Source: a bacterium UBA1790
GTDB taxonomy: Bacteria > Bacteroidota > Bacteroidia > Bacteroidales > Muribaculaceae
Assembly (NCBI GenBank): GCA_002314465.1
Contig: DCGA01000187.1
Location: forward strand, 13,510-20,567
Length of the DNA stretch: 7,058 nt
Direction of reading: 5' to 3'
Shown: piece by piece, positions 6,909 through 7,058 of the stretch
How the letters are laid out: the number at the start of each line of letters is the position of its first letter
Numbering within the stretch: position 1 is the first letter of the stretch
Position numbers and translations under genes: made by a program
Notes under the pieces: model-generated
The model's input: the letters and a program-made list of their open reading frames with translations, nothing else
Database searches by the model: none
Told to the model about the DNA's origin: nothing

Positions 6909-6983
6909 TTAATCTGTATATTAGATCGTAACTCCTTATTATACAAGAAAACAAGCACCTCTCCCATCTCATGCAGGTTCCGT

Positions 6984-7006
6984 GCCCTTCAGCTCGGCTG
7001 AAGGGT
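6984..7006. repeat. perfect 9-bp inverted repeat with 3-base loop in a GC-rich noncoding island
   Basis: CCCTTCAGC (6985-6993), loop TCG, GCTGAAGGG (6997-7005) pairs perfectly, and a G-T wobble can extend it to 10 bp (6984 with 7006). No T-run follows on either strand, so it does not look like an intrinsic terminator. On the minus strand GGAACC occurs on both sides (7006-7011 and 6977-6982), bracketing the hairpin. It could be the core of a structured RNA or leader, or an operator. I cannot assign it to a known family. Confidence 0.6.
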
Positions 7007-7033
7007 TCCCCTCCACCTTCCGGGTATAGACAC

Positions 7034-7058
7034 AAAAAAGAGAGGGCCGCACTTTCGT
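7034..7058. terminator. left half of a probable bidirectional intrinsic terminator, cut by the window end
   Basis: An A6 run (7034-7039) is followed by GAGAGGGCCGCAC (7040-7052), then TTTC and GT. The last two bases pair with the AC at 7051-7052 around a TTTC loop, as if the right arm had just begun when the window ends. If it continues with GCGGCCCTCTC this is a strong GC stem. Read on the minus strand, the stem would be followed by T6, ending a gene that lies beyond the right edge. Only two pairs are directly visible. Confidence 0.45.

Noticed and set aside
6932..6937. AAGGAG Shine-Dalgarno-like sequence on the minus strand upstream of the acyltransferase gene
   Set aside because: No start codon lies at a usable distance downstream, and it is 60 bases from the acyltransferase ATG and upstream of the predicted transcription start.
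6955..7033. Riboswitch, SRP RNA, tmRNA or tRNA in the GC-rich island
   Set aside because: Fragments such as CCGGAAGG and GGTGGAGGGG recall SRP RNA and SAM-I elements, but the required partner segments and core motifs are missing on both strands.
1..7058. Mobile elements, CRISPR arrays, defence or secretion systems
   Set aside because: No transposase, integrase, regularly spaced repeats, terminal inverted repeats or compositional break was seen in the coding regions. All genes are compact, co-directional and mostly housekeeping.

Overview
This window looks like an ordinary chromosomal segment from a member of the Bacteroidales. A Muribaculaceae- or Prevotella-like organism is plausible, but genus cannot be fixed from this sequence. 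The lineage call rests on three things: Bacteroidetes-type proteins (a DUF5009-like acyltransferase, a DUF5106-like secreted thioredoxin-fold protein, a BFN/DUF151 protein with a UVR tail); a near-absence of Shine-Dalgarno sequences in favour of A-rich leaders; and two promoters of the Bacteroidetes form (TTG-like -33 box, about 19-20 bases, then TAnnTTTG). Every gene lies on the minus strand, so transcription runs from the right end of the window to the left.

Right end (about 6873-7058): noncoding DNA. It holds the left half of a probable bidirectional terminator cut by the window edge, a GC-rich island with a perfect 9-bp hairpin that I cannot assign to a known family, and a promoter lying directly against the start codon of the first gene. 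Next come a multi-pass membrane acyltransferase-like protein (5655-6872), a 115-base gap, and then a tight four-gene run: a secreted thioredoxin-fold protein without CXXC (4667-5539), a DoxX membrane protein (4152-4634), the tRNA 2-thiouridylase MnmA (3087-4148) and a BFN-UVR protein (2520-3077). Gaps in that run are 32, 3 and 9 bases.

Left part: a near-consensus promoter in the 96-base gap at 2424-2519 starts a second unit: a nucleoside:H+ symporter (1116-2423), the 16S rRNA m3U1498 methyltransferase RsmE (374-1093) and the 5' part of kdsA for KDO/lipopolysaccharide synthesis (1-364, running off the window). Gaps are 22 and 9 bases.

The two units combine translation-related RNA modification (MnmA, RsmE) with envelope functions (KdsA, acyltransferase, DoxX, secreted protein) and nucleoside uptake. 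Most of this is housekeeping. I see no mobile element, CRISPR array, tRNA, rRNA or defence system. The least explained sequence is the structured GC-rich island at about 6955-7030.
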